Assembly: GCA_902385625.1 (NCBI GenBank)
Contig: CABMGE010000024.1
Location: forward strand, 62,001-126,000
DNA: 64,000 bases
Origin: an uncultured archaeon
GTDB lineage: Archaea > Nanobdellota > Nanobdellia > Pacearchaeales > GW2011-AR1
Direction of reading: 5' to 3'
The notes beneath the pieces are model-generated. The model did no database searches. It had not been told where the DNA came from and saw only the letters and a list, made by a program, of their open reading frames with translations. Positions 13,909-22,694 of this stretch are shown in pieces (the stretch's first letter is position 1; each line of letters starts with the position of its first letter). The position numbers and the translations under genes are program-made.

Positions 13909-15741
13909 TTACGATTTTTTTTCCAAATATCCTTTAATCTGCTCCCTTAAAAGATTTTTCTTAGCTAAAAATTCTCCTCTGGAAGAAACTCTTTCAAGTA
14001 TCTCTGGAATACTTGTAACTCCATTTAAAACAAGATCAAGTCCTGAACAAACAAGTGGAACAAGTCCTCCTTTAACCGCAACTTCATAATATCTTGGTTT
14101 GAGTCTGCATCCCTCAAGAATCATTTCTCTTTCTTCGTCGCCTAAGACCCATAACTCTGCAACAGCATTTCTTCCTTTATATCCAAGCCCCTCGCAAAAA
14201 CTGCATTTATTTCCTTCTTTTCTTTCTTTTTCTCGATATAACGTTAACTTGTCTTTTACTATTTCTTCTCTTAATAATTCATTAATCTGATCCTTTGCGT
14301 CATATGGATCTTTGCATTTAGGACACAGTTTTCTATATAATCTCTGAGCAATTACTGCAGTCAAATTATCCTGAATAAGTGCAGGTTCAATTCCAAGATG
14401 GAGCAATCTGATTATTGCTGAAATTGAATCATTTGTATGAATTGTACTAAGTACTAAATGACCTGTGCTTGATGCTTCAAGTGCGACTTGCGCAGTCTGA
14501 GCATTTCTTACTTCTCCAACAAGAATAACATCAGGGTCTTGTCTTAGATAAGCTTCAAGGCAATTATCAAAATCCCATCCTCTTTTTGGATTTATTCCAC
14601 TTTGATTTACTCCTGAGAGATCTTTTTCAATAGGATTTTCAATTGTTACAATGTTTAGTTCAGGTTTGTTTAATGCATGTATTGCAGAATAAAGTGTTGT
14701 TGTCTTTCCAGAACCAGTCGGTCCTGAAACAAGAATAAGTCCCTGAGGCATATCTGTCAAATTTTCAATTTTTTTACGGGTTTCATCAGGAAATCCCAGT
14801 TCTTTTAGATCAAAACTTTCTGTATTTGAGTTAAGTAATCTGATTGCTGCTTTCTCACCATGATTTGTTGGCATTGTTGCAACTCTTAAACTATATCCTG
14901 CAAGTTGTTTTCGAATTTCAGGAAATTTCTCAATATAACTCTCAGGTTTTCCATCTTCATGATGGCCATATTCATCAAAGAATTCAGAATCAAACATTGT
15001 TGAACCATCTTGGGGAATTGCTTTTGCTAAAATATCTGGGACTCTTCCTCTTTCCTTAATAATGCCCATAAGATTTGGAAGTCTTTCAGAAGCTATTTTA
15101 TGTCCATATTCCTGTAAAACTCCGTCGATTCTCATTCTTACTCTGCTTCTGTCTCTTAATGGTTCAACATGTATGTCTGTTGCACCTTTTACTATTGCAG
15201 TTTTTATTAATGCAAAATAAATTTCCTCTGCAGCACTTTCTTCATCAATATTATTCAAATATTGTTTTCTTGCATCTGCACTTGTAACAAGTTTGCTTGC
15301 TTTTTCATAATCTACTGGAGAAAGTAAAATATATTTAATGCGATCTTTATCAATTGAAAAAAATGTTGATGCAAAATCACTAAATCCCATCCCAATATTG
15401 AAAATGTTTCCAATAGTAGATTCTTCATTTTTTATTCCAACCATAAGCCCATAATCTTTTCCATTGTTATTGTAAGACAAAGGAACAACGCCAAAATCCA
15501 TAATCTGTACTAAACGACTGCTTATTCTTTCAGGAAGCGGATATATATTCATTTCTTCTCTTATAAGTCCCTCTAAATTCATATAACTCTCTTCTTCTAA
15601 TGGAAATGCAGAAATTTTAAGTTTTCTATATAGTTCATTTTTAAGATTAACCGTTTCTTCGAAATCAATTTCTTCTGTCCTTCGTTTTGGGGCAAGTCCC
15701 TGCACCCTATGAACATTTACAGAGTTTTGACTTTTAGCCAT
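13909..15741 (-). CDS. Bacterial-type PilB/GspE secretion or pilus assembly ATPase
   Basis: Hexameric cytoplasmic ATPase that powers type IV pilus or type II secretion. The 610-residue protein has an N-terminal domain (about 1-160), the N2 domain with DIHVEPLRDRSRVRMRIDG (about 195-215), Walker A GPTGSGKTTTLYS (about 338), the Asp box, Walker B DPDVILVGEVRN (about 400), and the His box (STIHTNDS). A C-terminal zinc module follows, with CPKC (about 470) and CSFC (about 515). This tetracysteine layout is the bacterial PilB/GspE form, not the archaeal FlaI/TadA form. No pilin, PilC or prepilin peptidase gene lies next to it. Horizontal transfer in the lineage is likely. Confidence 0.85.
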   Translation of the reverse strand: MAKSQNSVNVHRVQGLAPKRRTEEIDFEETVNLKNELYRKLKISAFPLEEESYMNLEGLIREEMNIYPLPERISSRLVQIMDFGVVPLSYNNNGKDYGLMVGIKNEESTIGNIFNIGMGFSDFASTFFSIDKDRIKYILLSPVDYEKASKLVTSADARKQYLNNIDEESAAEEIYFALIKTAIVKGATDIHVEPLRDRSRVRMRIDGVLQEYGHKIASERLPNLMGIIKERGRVPDILAKAIPQDGSTMFDSEFFDEYGHHEDGKPESYIEKFPEIRKQLAGYSLRVATMPTNHGEKAAIRLLNSNTESFDLKELGFPDETRKKIENLTDMPQGLILVSGPTGSGKTTTLYSAIHALNKPELNIVTIENPIEKDLSGVNQSGINPKRGWDFDNCLEAYLRQDPDVILVGEVRNAQTAQVALEASSTGHLVLSTIHTNDSISAIIRLLHLGIEPALIQDNLTAVIAQRLYRKLCPKCKDPYDAKDQINELLREEIVKDKLTLYREKERKEGNKCSFCEGLGYKGRNAVAELWVLGDEEREMILEGCRLKPRYYEVAVKGGLVPLVCSGLDLVLNGVTSIPEILERVSSRGEFLAKKNLLREQIKGYLEKKS

Positions 15742-15850
15742 AATTAAAAAATAATAATATTGTTCCCTATATAAACTGATTTGTACTTTATTGATATAAT
15801 AGAATTATATAAATTGCCAGGCGAAGTCGTTTTTGATTACATAACCGCCA

Positions 15851-15862
15851 GGTATTTATACT
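15851..15862 (+). promoter_or_regulatory. TATA-like box for superoxide reductase
   Basis: GGTATTTATACT, 20 nt before the ATG at 15882. Confidence 0.45.
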
Positions 15863-15881
15863 AGTAAGAATTATAATTAGA

Positions 15882-16259
15882 ATGACACAAAAAAACGAGA
15901 TCTATAAATGCGAAGTTTGTGGAAATATAATTGAAGTTTTGCATGAAGGTGGGGGAGAGCTTGTTTGTTGTGGACAGCCTATGAAACTTTTAAATGAAAA
16001 TACAGTTGATGCTTCTCTTGAAAAACATGTTCCAATAATCGAAAAAACAAAAAAAGGATTTTTAGTGAAGATTGGAAGTGTTCCTCATCCAATGGAGGAA
16101 AAGCATTATATAGAATGGATAGAATTAATCGCGGACAATCTTGTTTATAGAAAAAGTTTGAATCCAGGAGATAAGCCTGAAGCTGAATTCTGTATCGATG
16201 CTAAGACGTTTAGTGCAAGAGAGCACTGTAATTTACACGGACTTTGGAGAAGCAAGTGA
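15882..16259 (+). CDS. dfx: Superoxide reductase, desulfoferrodoxin type (2Fe)
   Basis: Reduces superoxide to hydrogen peroxide in anaerobes without releasing oxygen. In 125 residues it has the N-terminal desulforedoxin-like Fe site (YKCEVCG, then LVCCGQPM). The SOR domain follows with the active-site ligands ([19 protein letters not shown]) and the C-terminal C-x-x-H-G-L-W (HCNLHGLW). All expected iron ligands are visible, so the protein should be active. The gene is monocistronic with its own TATA-like box. It indicates an anaerobic or microaerobic life with occasional oxygen stress. Confidence 0.95.
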   Translation: MTQKNEIYKCEVCGNIIEVLHEGGGELVCCGQPMKLLNENTVDASLEKHVPIIEKTKKGFLVKIGSVPHPMEEKHYIEWIELIADNLVYRKSLNPGDKPEAEFCIDAKTFSAREHCNLHGLWRSK

Positions 16260-16291
16260 TCTGCTCCTAAATAAAAAATAAAAAGAAAAAA

Positions 16292-16456
16292 TTAGTTTAT
16301 CTCTACAATATATTTTCCCTGTCCTTTTCTCCAGTCAATTATTTTTCTCCATGTTGCTTGCGGATATCTTTTCATTAGACTGTCAATAAGTTTCCAGGAT
16401 TTTTCAAGTCCTAGATTTGCTCCACCAACAAGGGCAAAAGATAATTCAATTATCAT
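16292..16456 (-). CDS. Small conserved-looking protein, unknown
   Basis: A 54-residue leftward frame, MIIELSFALVGGANLGLEKS, then helix SWKLIDSLMKRYPQATWRK and a C-terminal strand KGQGKYIVEIN. The Trp/Lys/Arg-rich middle and the balanced composition suggest a true small soluble protein. It converges on the superoxide reductase gene. A TATA-like run (minus strand ATTTAAATGAAA, about 16497-16508) lies some 45 nt upstream. No family recognised. Confidence 0.5.
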   Translation of the reverse strand: MIIELSFALVGGANLGLEKSWKLIDSLMKRYPQATWRKIIDWRKGQGKYIVEIN

Positions 16457-16525
16457 TTGTTAAAACTCTTCGCCTCCCTTATGTTTTTACAAATCAATTT
16501 TCATTTAAATATAAAACTAGCTTTT

Positions 16526-16652
16526 GAAATATATATTTTATAGTGATATATATTTATATAGCTAAAACCTAAAAAGTGGTTACAAGTAATTTTTCAGGGG
16601 TAGCAGTTGATTTTCCTAACTCTGAAGGGATCTTCTCTAAAATATATATTTC
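16526..16652. repeat. Pair of 15-bp inverted AT-rich boxes upstream of the PhoH operon
   Basis: GAAATATATATTTTA (16526-16540) and TAAAATATATATTTC (16638-16652) are exact reverse complements 97 nt apart. Each contains the palindrome AAATATATATTT. They flank the likely promoter of the rightward operon that begins at 16694 and may be paired operator sites. The low complexity limits certainty. Confidence 0.45.
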
Positions 16653-16693
16653 ATAGGTCATTTATTTATAAACTATCTAAAACTAGTTATTGC

Positions 16694-17248
16694 ATGAAAA
16701 AGAGGAAGGCAAAAATTCCTGCAGAGGATAGACAATTATTTTTTATATTTAATACTCTTGCTCCGAGAGTATCTGATTCTAATGATTATGGTACAATAAT
16801 TGGATATACTGTTTTTAATTCATTAAAAAATTTTCGTCTAATAAGCAGTTCTTCAGAGGAAAGATTATTTCATGAGGTGAAAAATGCTTATACTCATTTT
16901 GAAAACTTGATTAAAAAAATAAAATCTAGTGATAATTATACTCCTCATTTATTTGAACTTCAGAATAATACTGAGTCTGCACTTGAAGAGTATTCTAAAA
17001 CTAGAATTCCATCAATTAATCAGATTCCAGAGAGTGAATTTGAAGGAAGTTGGATTTTTACAGGAATTTTAGATACTTTATTTAATCGCGGAGGAAATCA
17101 TCTGGATCGATTAAGAAGATATGGTCTGGAACTAGACCGAGCAGTTCAAAGGAGAGGCGTAGTTAAAGGAAACCGGTCCTGTTTAGAGCGAGATTACAGG
17201 GATTTATACACTTGTTTTGTAAGAGAAAAAGGAGATAGAAGAGACTAA
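16694..17248 (+). CDS. Protein of unknown function upstream of PIN-PhoH ATPase
   Basis: A 184-residue helical, basic protein. I start it at MKKRKAKIPAEDRQL (16694), because the frame upstream to 16607 runs through the repeat-rich promoter region. It has helices such as RLFHEVKNAYTHFENLIKKI and ends RDLYTCFVREKGDRRD. The next gene starts two bases after its stop, so it is co-transcribed and probably works with the PhoH-like ATPase. No family recognised. Confidence 0.55.
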   Translation: MKKRKAKIPAEDRQLFFIFNTLAPRVSDSNDYGTIIGYTVFNSLKNFRLISSSSEERLFHEVKNAYTHFENLIKKIKSSDNYTPHLFELQNNTESALEEYSKTRIPSINQIPESEFEGSWIFTGILDTLFNRGGNHLDRLRRYGLELDRAVQRRGVVKGNRSCLERDYRDLYTCFVREKGDRRD

Positions 17249-17249
17249 C

Positions 17250-18839
17250 ATGCCACCATCAAAAAGTCCTCAAAGTATTCCAATGTATCATCATATACTA
17301 ATGCCTCTAACAGATGTATATGCACTCGGAGGTCCAGATGTTTTTACAGAACTTGCAAGAAAAAAAGAGAGGAAGAATGAGAAAAATCTGATTGTACTTC
17401 CAATGGAGATGGTTTCAAAAATGATGGAACCTCAAAAACACATGGGCCAATTAGGACTTGGAGGAGTTGATGCATTAGACGAGATAGTTAAATCAGAACA
17501 CGAATATTTTGATGATAATGCAAGAGTGTATCATGTTTCGCCTGGACTTGATGTAGCGGTTTATATTGAAGATGATACTTCTGTAAACAGTGTTCCTCTT
17601 ACAAAAACCCTTGCAGAAAAAGTAAAAGCCAAATGCGGAGGGATAAGTAAGATAATTACAACAAATCCTTCATGGACACTCAGATATCAAGTTCAAGGAT
17701 ATAATGTAGAAAGACCAGGATTTTTATTAGTGGACTCGAGTGTTGTTGAAAAAGGATTGATCAATGGATCGAACTCACTTTTACAAAAGTTATATGAAAA
17801 TAAGGGGGTTGTTCCGCTTGATGTTGCAAGAGATCTTTTAAAACTTAATGAAGATAATGGGGAAAATCTTTATCAAAATCAGTTTATCAGATTTATGGGA
17901 AATGCATCTCATGTTTATGCAAGAGTAACAGGAGATTTGATAAAAATTAATGGAAGAGTACAGGAAGAAGTTGAAAATCAAAGGGTTGAATTTATTGGAA
18001 GAGACGGAGTTCTTGATATGATGATTAGGATGGGAGAAGATACTCCAAAAAAAGACATTTTAGGAATATCTCCCTGGGATGAAGAACAATATCTTGCAGC
18101 ACAATACTGTATAATTGATCCAAAAATGCAAATTGGATGCGTTTCAGGAGGAGCAAGTTCAGGAAAGACTCTTTTAGGTTATGTACTTTCAGCATTCCAG
18201 GTTTTAAAACATCCTGACAAATCAATTAGGGAAAGAAGAGGCATTGGAGAAAGAGGGCGGATGTACGATCAATTAATTCTATTAAAATCTACAGACTTTA
18301 TGGGAGGCGATCATTGTAATCTAGGTTTTTTACCAGGTGATCTACTTGAAAAAATAATTCCTCACCTTCAGCCGTTTAATGATGCGCATAAAGAATCTCC
18401 TGATTTAAGAAAAGCAATTAAATTCGAGGATATGTTTGTTTCTCCAAAAGAAAATAAAAAAGAAAGCGAGGAAAAAGATCCAATAAGAGTTGATGGGTGT
18501 TATCTTCCAGAATATCTTCCTCCTGTTGAACTAACAACTTCTGCTTATTTTAGAGGCCGCTCATTTAAACGAAAATTATTAGTTTCAGATGAATTCCAAA
18601 ATTTTACTCCTTACGAAGCAAAAACTATAATTGAAAGAGTTGGGGAAGGATCAAAACTAATTGCAATGGGAGATCCAAATCAGTTTGATAATCCTCATTG
18701 CTCAAGAGACATTAATGGATTTACTTTTGCAGTAAAAACCTACTTAAAACATCCGCTTTCAAGCCTTGTTAAACTAACTCATTCATATAGAACTGAAATT
18801 GCTGAAATAGCAACAAAAACAAAAGTTTATAGCAGATAA
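17250..18839 (+). CDS. PhoH-like ATPase with N-terminal PIN-like domain
   Basis: Putative RNA-linked P-loop ATPase. In 529 residues the C-terminal part has Walker A GGASSGKTLLGYVLSA (about 300) and a Walker B-like LLVSDEFQNFTPYE (about 443, usually VDEAQN). IAMGDPNQFDN (about 470, usually GDxxQ) and a closing LTHSYRTEIAEIATK (sensor region) follow. The N-terminal about 160 residues (LTDVYALGGPDVFTELARKK, then LIVLPMEMVSKMM) fit a PIN-like nuclease domain, as in PhoH2 proteins. A 60-residue insert around 350-410 separates the ATPase motifs more than usual. The PIN assignment is weaker than the PhoH one. Confidence 0.7.
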   Translation: MPPSKSPQSIPMYHHILMPLTDVYALGGPDVFTELARKKERKNEKNLIVLPMEMVSKMMEPQKHMGQLGLGGVDALDEIVKSEHEYFDDNARVYHVSPGLDVAVYIEDDTSVNSVPLTKTLAEKVKAKCGGISKIITTNPSWTLRYQVQGYNVERPGFLLVDSSVVEKGLINGSNSLLQKLYENKGVVPLDVARDLLKLNEDNGENLYQNQFIRFMGNASHVYARVTGDLIKINGRVQEEVENQRVEFIGRDGVLDMMIRMGEDTPKKDILGISPWDEEQYLAAQYCIIDPKMQIGCVSGGASSGKTLLGYVLSAFQVLKHPDKSIRERRGIGERGRMYDQLILLKSTDFMGGDHCNLGFLPGDLLEKIIPHLQPFNDAHKESPDLRKAIKFEDMFVSPKENKKESEEKDPIRVDGCYLPEYLPPVELTTSAYFRGRSFKRKLLVSDEFQNFTPYEAKTIIERVGEGSKLIAMGDPNQFDNPHCSRDINGFTFAVKTYLKHPLSSLVKLTHSYRTEIAEIATKTKVYSR

Positions 18840-18884
18840 AACGAAAAACTTTTAACCTCTATCTATTTAGATTTTTATATTAAA

Positions 18885-19646
18885 ATGGTGATCTATTCTC
18901 ATTCCAAGCTGTCTACTTTTGAACAATGTCAGTTAAAATACAAATTCAAATATATTGATAGACTAAAACCTGAAATAAAGCAATCAATAGAAGGCTTTTT
19001 AGGAGGAATTGTTCATGATTCTCTGGAGTTTATTTATATCGAGGCATCAAAGGGAAGAATTGTTGAACTGGATGAGGTAATTGAATATTATATAAAAAAA
19101 TGGAATTGTGACTTCAGTTCTGAAATAAAAATTGTGAAAGAGGAATACAATACAGAATATTATTTTAATAAAGGTGTGAAATTTTTAATTGATTATTTCA
19201 CTGAAAACTATCCTTTTAATGATAATACTATCGCAGTTGAAAAGTTAATCATGATTGATTTGGACAATTCTGGAAAATATAAAATCCAGGGATATATTGA
19301 CAGGTTAGTTCATAATAAAGAGTCTAATATTTTTGAAGTTCATGATTACAAAACAGGAGGATTTCTAAAAACTCAGGAAGAACTGGATAATGATCGTCAA
19401 CTTGCATTATATTCTATTGGAATTAGAAAAATGTTTGAAAATGTTAGCGATGTTCATTTAATCTGGCATTTTCTGGATTTTAATAAAAAAATGAGTTCAA
19501 GGAGATCAATTGAAGATCTTGAAAAATTAAAACAGAATATAATTTGTCTTATAAACAAAATAGAATCAACAAGGGAGTTTAATGCCTCTCCAGGAATTCT
19601 TTGCAAGTGGTGTGAATTTAGTACCTATTGCCAGTTTAAGCCTTAA
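18885..19646 (+). CDS. PD-(D/E)XK nuclease, RecB/Cas4-like with Fe-S cysteines
   Basis: A likely DNA nuclease, PDDEXK_1 family. In 253 residues it has YSHSKLSTFEQCQLKYKFKY (about 4-23, giving Cys 13 and the QxxxY-like start), GIVHDSLE (His motif), and the catalytic core EVHDYKTGG (about 148, the D-x-K element). QLALYSIG and the C-terminal cluster CKWCEFSTYC (about 241-250) complete the four cysteines of an iron-sulfur clamp, as in AddB and Cas4. There are no CRISPR genes nearby, so a repair or recombination role is more likely than a Cas4 role. It lies between the PhoH-like gene and an MFS half gene, on the same strand. Confidence 0.8.
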   Translation: MVIYSHSKLSTFEQCQLKYKFKYIDRLKPEIKQSIEGFLGGIVHDSLEFIYIEASKGRIVELDEVIEYYIKKWNCDFSSEIKIVKEEYNTEYYFNKGVKFLIDYFTENYPFNDNTIAVEKLIMIDLDNSGKYKIQGYIDRLVHNKESNIFEVHDYKTGGFLKTQEELDNDRQLALYSIGIRKMFENVSDVHLIWHFLDFNKKMSSRRSIEDLEKLKQNIICLINKIESTREFNASPGILCKWCEFSTYCQFKP

Positions 19647-19719
19647 ATAAAATTAAGATTTAATAGTTGTAGTTATTATACAATCAAAATTTAATAATTC
19701 TCCTTGGTTAATTGATTTT

Positions 19720-20277
19720 ATGAGATCAAAACAAGCAAGAAAAAACTATCTAGTCTTTTTATTTTCAAATTCTATAGCCTCTTTAGCTGCAGGCCTGTTT
19801 TCACCGTTCTATATTATTTTTGTCCAGGGTTTTGGAAAGAGTTTAGGGCAATTTGGTCTTTCAATTGGACTCATGGCTCTCGCAGGTGCAATAACTTCTT
19901 ATTTTGCAGGAAGACATTCAGACCAGCTTGGAAGAAAGCCCTTTCTTATTGTAGGAGGATTTATCCTTTCAATTATAGTCCTGGCTTATACTTTGATAAC
20001 TAATTTATTTCAGCTTTATTTACTTCAGATTCTAAACGGAGTAATTAGTTCAATGAATTCAACAATTGGAACTACATTTTTAGCAGATTTAACTAGGAGG
20101 TCTACTAGAGGAAGGCATATTGGAAGATACCTGGCTGTAACAGGAGTAATAACTGCGTTTTCACTTATGATCGCAGGTTTTCTTGCAGTTAGTTGGGGAT
20201 ATAAGATTGTCTTCTATATTGTTGCTACACTTATTTTTCTCTCAACACTAATCTTATTTCATATTAAAGAAAAATAA
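19720..20277 (+). CDS. Half-length major facilitator (MFS) transporter-like protein
   Basis: A six-helix membrane protein of 185 residues that matches only the N-terminal half of an MFS transporter. Visible are the loop 2-3 signature FAGRHSDQLGRKPFL (about 67-81, MFS motif A: G-x-x-x-D-x-x-G-R-x-x) and a motif-B-like region (LQILNGVISSMNST). The helices run to about residue 182, then a stop after HIKEK. Normal MFS proteins have 12 helices. Nothing resembling the C-terminal half follows before the next gene, so this is either a working half-transporter (perhaps a homodimer) or a truncated remnant. Confidence 0.75.
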   Translation: MRSKQARKNYLVFLFSNSIASLAAGLFSPFYIIFVQGFGKSLGQFGLSIGLMALAGAITSYFAGRHSDQLGRKPFLIVGGFILSIIVLAYTLITNLFQLYLLQILNGVISSMNSTIGTTFLADLTRRSTRGRHIGRYLAVTGVITAFSLMIAGFLAVSWGYKIVFYIVATLIFLSTLILFHIKEK

Positions 20278-20323
20278 CTGGTTAAATAAAAAGATTTAAT
20301 AATATTTATTATTTTATCTGTAT

Positions 20324-20563
20324 ATGAACTTTAAGCCAACTTTACTTAAAATAATTGTTTCTATTATAGTTGCAATAATCGGTTTTATCTATCTAGCCGG
20401 TTTTGTAATTTGTTATGGTAAAATAGATTCCTGTAATTATCTCAATGAATCTTTTTGGCTTGTAATCCTATTTGTAGGCTTCTATGTTGTCTATAGCTTA
20501 TTTCAAAGAAAAAAGGTCATAATGCCAAGTCCAACTTTGATTAATTCCTGGCAGGGAGCTTAA
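20324..20563 (+). CDS. Small two-helix membrane protein, unknown
   Basis: A 79-residue protein with helices at about 10-30 (IIVSIIVAIIGFIYLAGFVI) and 45-60 (FWLVILFVGFYVVYSLF), joined by a short loop with CYGKIDSC whose two cysteines could form a disulfide. It ends in a short basic-to-polar tail. It follows the half MFS gene by 46 nt, so it might be co-transcribed, but it does not resemble the missing MFS half. No family recognised. Confidence 0.5.
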   Translation: MNFKPTLLKIIVSIIVAIIGFIYLAGFVICYGKIDSCNYLNESFWLVILFVGFYVVYSLFQRKKVIMPSPTLINSWQGA

Positions 20564-20693
20564 AGTCAAATAAAAAGACTTTAAAGTTACCTATTTATCC
20601 CAAATATACAACTCTAATATTATAATCTGATTTATACTCTAAATCTTTATTAATCCTCAAATTAGTCTTATTTAAAAATGGTGAATACAAAAT

Positions 20694-22682
20694 ATGTGGT
20701 CGCTTTATGAAGAAGAAAAGGAGTTAAAACCTCTTGTTTTTTCAAATGGAAAATCTCAGCTAGATGTTGTAAAAGAGGTTATTGCAGCAGTTGAAAATGG
20801 AAGTAAAATTGTTTTTATTCGCGGAGCTTGCGGAACAGGAAAAAGTGCCCTTGCATTAAACCTGGCGAGGCATTTTGGAAAAACTTCAATAGTTGTTCCA
20901 ATTAAATCCTTGCAAGAGCAATATATTAAGGATTATACTGATAAAAAATATGTTTTAAAAAAGGAAAAATTAAAATTTCTTGGAGCTGAAGACCAAAAAC
21001 TGCCAACTGAAAAATTAACAATTCAGCCGATTCTAGGAAGGGGAAATTTCAAATGTAAATTTTTAGAGGAAACAAATATCTTGGATTCAATGGAAAAAAT
21101 ATCCTCTAAAGAAAAAGATTCAAATCTTTTTGAAAGTTTTTCTGAAACAAGAAAAATTCAAAGGGAAAGAGATCTTTCTTGTGATAATTCTTTTCTTCCA
21201 TGCAAAATAGAGATTAAAGAAAAAAACTTAAACCGCTTAAAAGAATACATTAAGCAAAATCCGCATGTGAAAATTACTGACTTTGATTCTATATCTGATA
21301 TAAAAAGAATGACAATCGCTCCTGTCTGTCCTTATTGGTCCCCTCTATTAATTGAGGAATTTGAAACAAAGAGGTTTAAAGATGCAATAAAAAAGAAATA
21401 CACTGGAATTAATAAAAAAAAGTATAGTTTTTATCAAAGAAAACAAGGATGCACATACTATAATCAGTATAATGCATATATTGATGCAGATGTTATAATT
21501 TTCAATTCCCTGAAATATAAAATAGAAAGTTTAATGGGCAGAAAACCTGAAACTGAACTGGAAATAATAGATGAATGCGATGATTTTTTGGACAGTTTTG
21601 CAGAACAGGAGTCAATTAATCTCTCCAGGCTGTTATTCTCACTAAACATGGTTCACTCATCAAAAACCGAAATAAGGCAGACAATTGATAAATTAACTGA
21701 TATAACTAATGCTCTGAGAGTTTCTGAAAAATATTCTAATTCAAATGAAATTTATGAGTTAAATACAACTCTGGTACAGGATCTTTTAATTGCAGTACTT
21801 GAAAATCCTGACCTTTTAGAGGAAATCGAGTCAGATGATCATAATTATCTTTTTCATTTGGAAAAAGTTGCAAGGAAATTTTTTGACTTCATGAATGAGA
21901 CATTTTTTTCTATTGAGAAAAAAGACAATGATAGGATAATTAACTTAGTGACAACAAACCTGGATAAACAATTAAAATCATTAATTGATAATAATAAAGT
22001 AGTTGTAATGATGTCTGGAACAATTCATTCTGAGAGTGTTTTAAAAAATATTTTTGGACTAGATACATTTAAAGTAATTGAAGCAGAAATAGAGCATCAG
22101 GGAGATTTAGTAAAATGCAAACACGGTTATGAGGTTGATTGCAGTTATGAAAGTTTCAGGTCAAATAGAGTAACAAGAGAGCAGTATTTAATGGCATTGT
22201 CAAAAGCAGTTAGTTGCGCAAAACCTCCAACTCTTGTCCATGTTAATAGCTTTTCAGATCTTCCAACTGATTCTGAGAAAATAAACTTTCGTCTTAATAA
22301 TCTTCCATCCCAAACAGAACTAATCCAAGATCAGTCAAATGATCCAACCTCTAAACGCGTAAGAGATTTTAGGGATAAAAAAATTCCAATCTTGTTTACA
22401 ACCAAGTGCAGCAGAGGAATTGATTTTCCAGGAGATATTTGCAATAGCATTGTTATAACCAGGTTTCCTTATCCCAATATTTCTTCAATTTTTTGGAAGA
22501 TTCTTAAAAGAAATAAGCCACAACATTTCATGCCATTTTATATGGATAAATCAAGAAGAGAACTTCTTCAAAAAATCTACAGAGGTTTAAGGTCAAAGAC
22601 AGATAAAGTATACCTTTTATCTCCTGATAAAATAGTATTGGATTTTGACATGGGAGATAAGAAAGAAAGTAAAACCCTATAA
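20694..22682 (+). CDS. Rad3/XPD/DinG-like Fe-S DNA helicase
   Basis: ATP-dependent superfamily 2 helicase with an iron-sulfur domain. In 662 residues it has motif I GACGTGKSALALN (about 45) and cysteines in GRGNFKCKF (about 118), LSCDNSFLPC, APVCPYW and QGCTYYNQY, as in the Fe-S domain of DinG and XPD. IIFNSLKYKI, the Walker B variant IIDECDDFLD (about 290, DECD in place of DEAH) and MMSGTIHSESVL (motif III/IV) follow. Motif V (TTKCSRGIDFPG) and motif VI (YRGLRSKTDKVYLLSPD) come last. The variant DEAH box is unusual but not unique. It probably acts in repair. It ends just before a convergent radical SAM gene. Confidence 0.8.
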   Translation: MWSLYEEEKELKPLVFSNGKSQLDVVKEVIAAVENGSKIVFIRGACGTGKSALALNLARHFGKTSIVVPIKSLQEQYIKDYTDKKYVLKKEKLKFLGAEDQKLPTEKLTIQPILGRGNFKCKFLEETNILDSMEKISSKEKDSNLFESFSETRKIQRERDLSCDNSFLPCKIEIKEKNLNRLKEYIKQNPHVKITDFDSISDIKRMTIAPVCPYWSPLLIEEFETKRFKDAIKKKYTGINKKKYSFYQRKQGCTYYNQYNAYIDADVIIFNSLKYKIESLMGRKPETELEIIDECDDFLDSFAEQESINLSRLLFSLNMVHSSKTEIRQTIDKLTDITNALRVSEKYSNSNEIYELNTTLVQDLLIAVLENPDLLEEIESDDHNYLFHLEKVARKFFDFMNETFFSIEKKDNDRIINLVTTNLDKQLKSLIDNNKVVVMMSGTIHSESVLKNIFGLDTFKVIEAEIEHQGDLVKCKHGYEVDCSYESFRSNRVTREQYLMALSKAVSCAKPPTLVHVNSFSDLPTDSEKINFRLNNLPSQTELIQDQSNDPTSKRVRDFRDKKIPILFTTKCSRGIDFPGDICNSIVITRFPYPNISSIFWKILKRNKPQHFMPFYMDKSRRELLQKIYRGLRSKTDKVYLLSPDKIVLDFDMGDKKESKTL

Positions 22683-22694
22683 GTTTCATCTTTT

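Noticed and set aside
16607-16693. Longer start for the gene before the PhoH-like ATPase
   Set aside because: The extension covers the AT-rich promoter and inverted repeat and its codons look random.
18885-19646. Calling the RecB-like nuclease Cas4
   Set aside because: No CRISPR repeats or other cas genes are seen in the window, and similar Fe-S nucleases work in repair.
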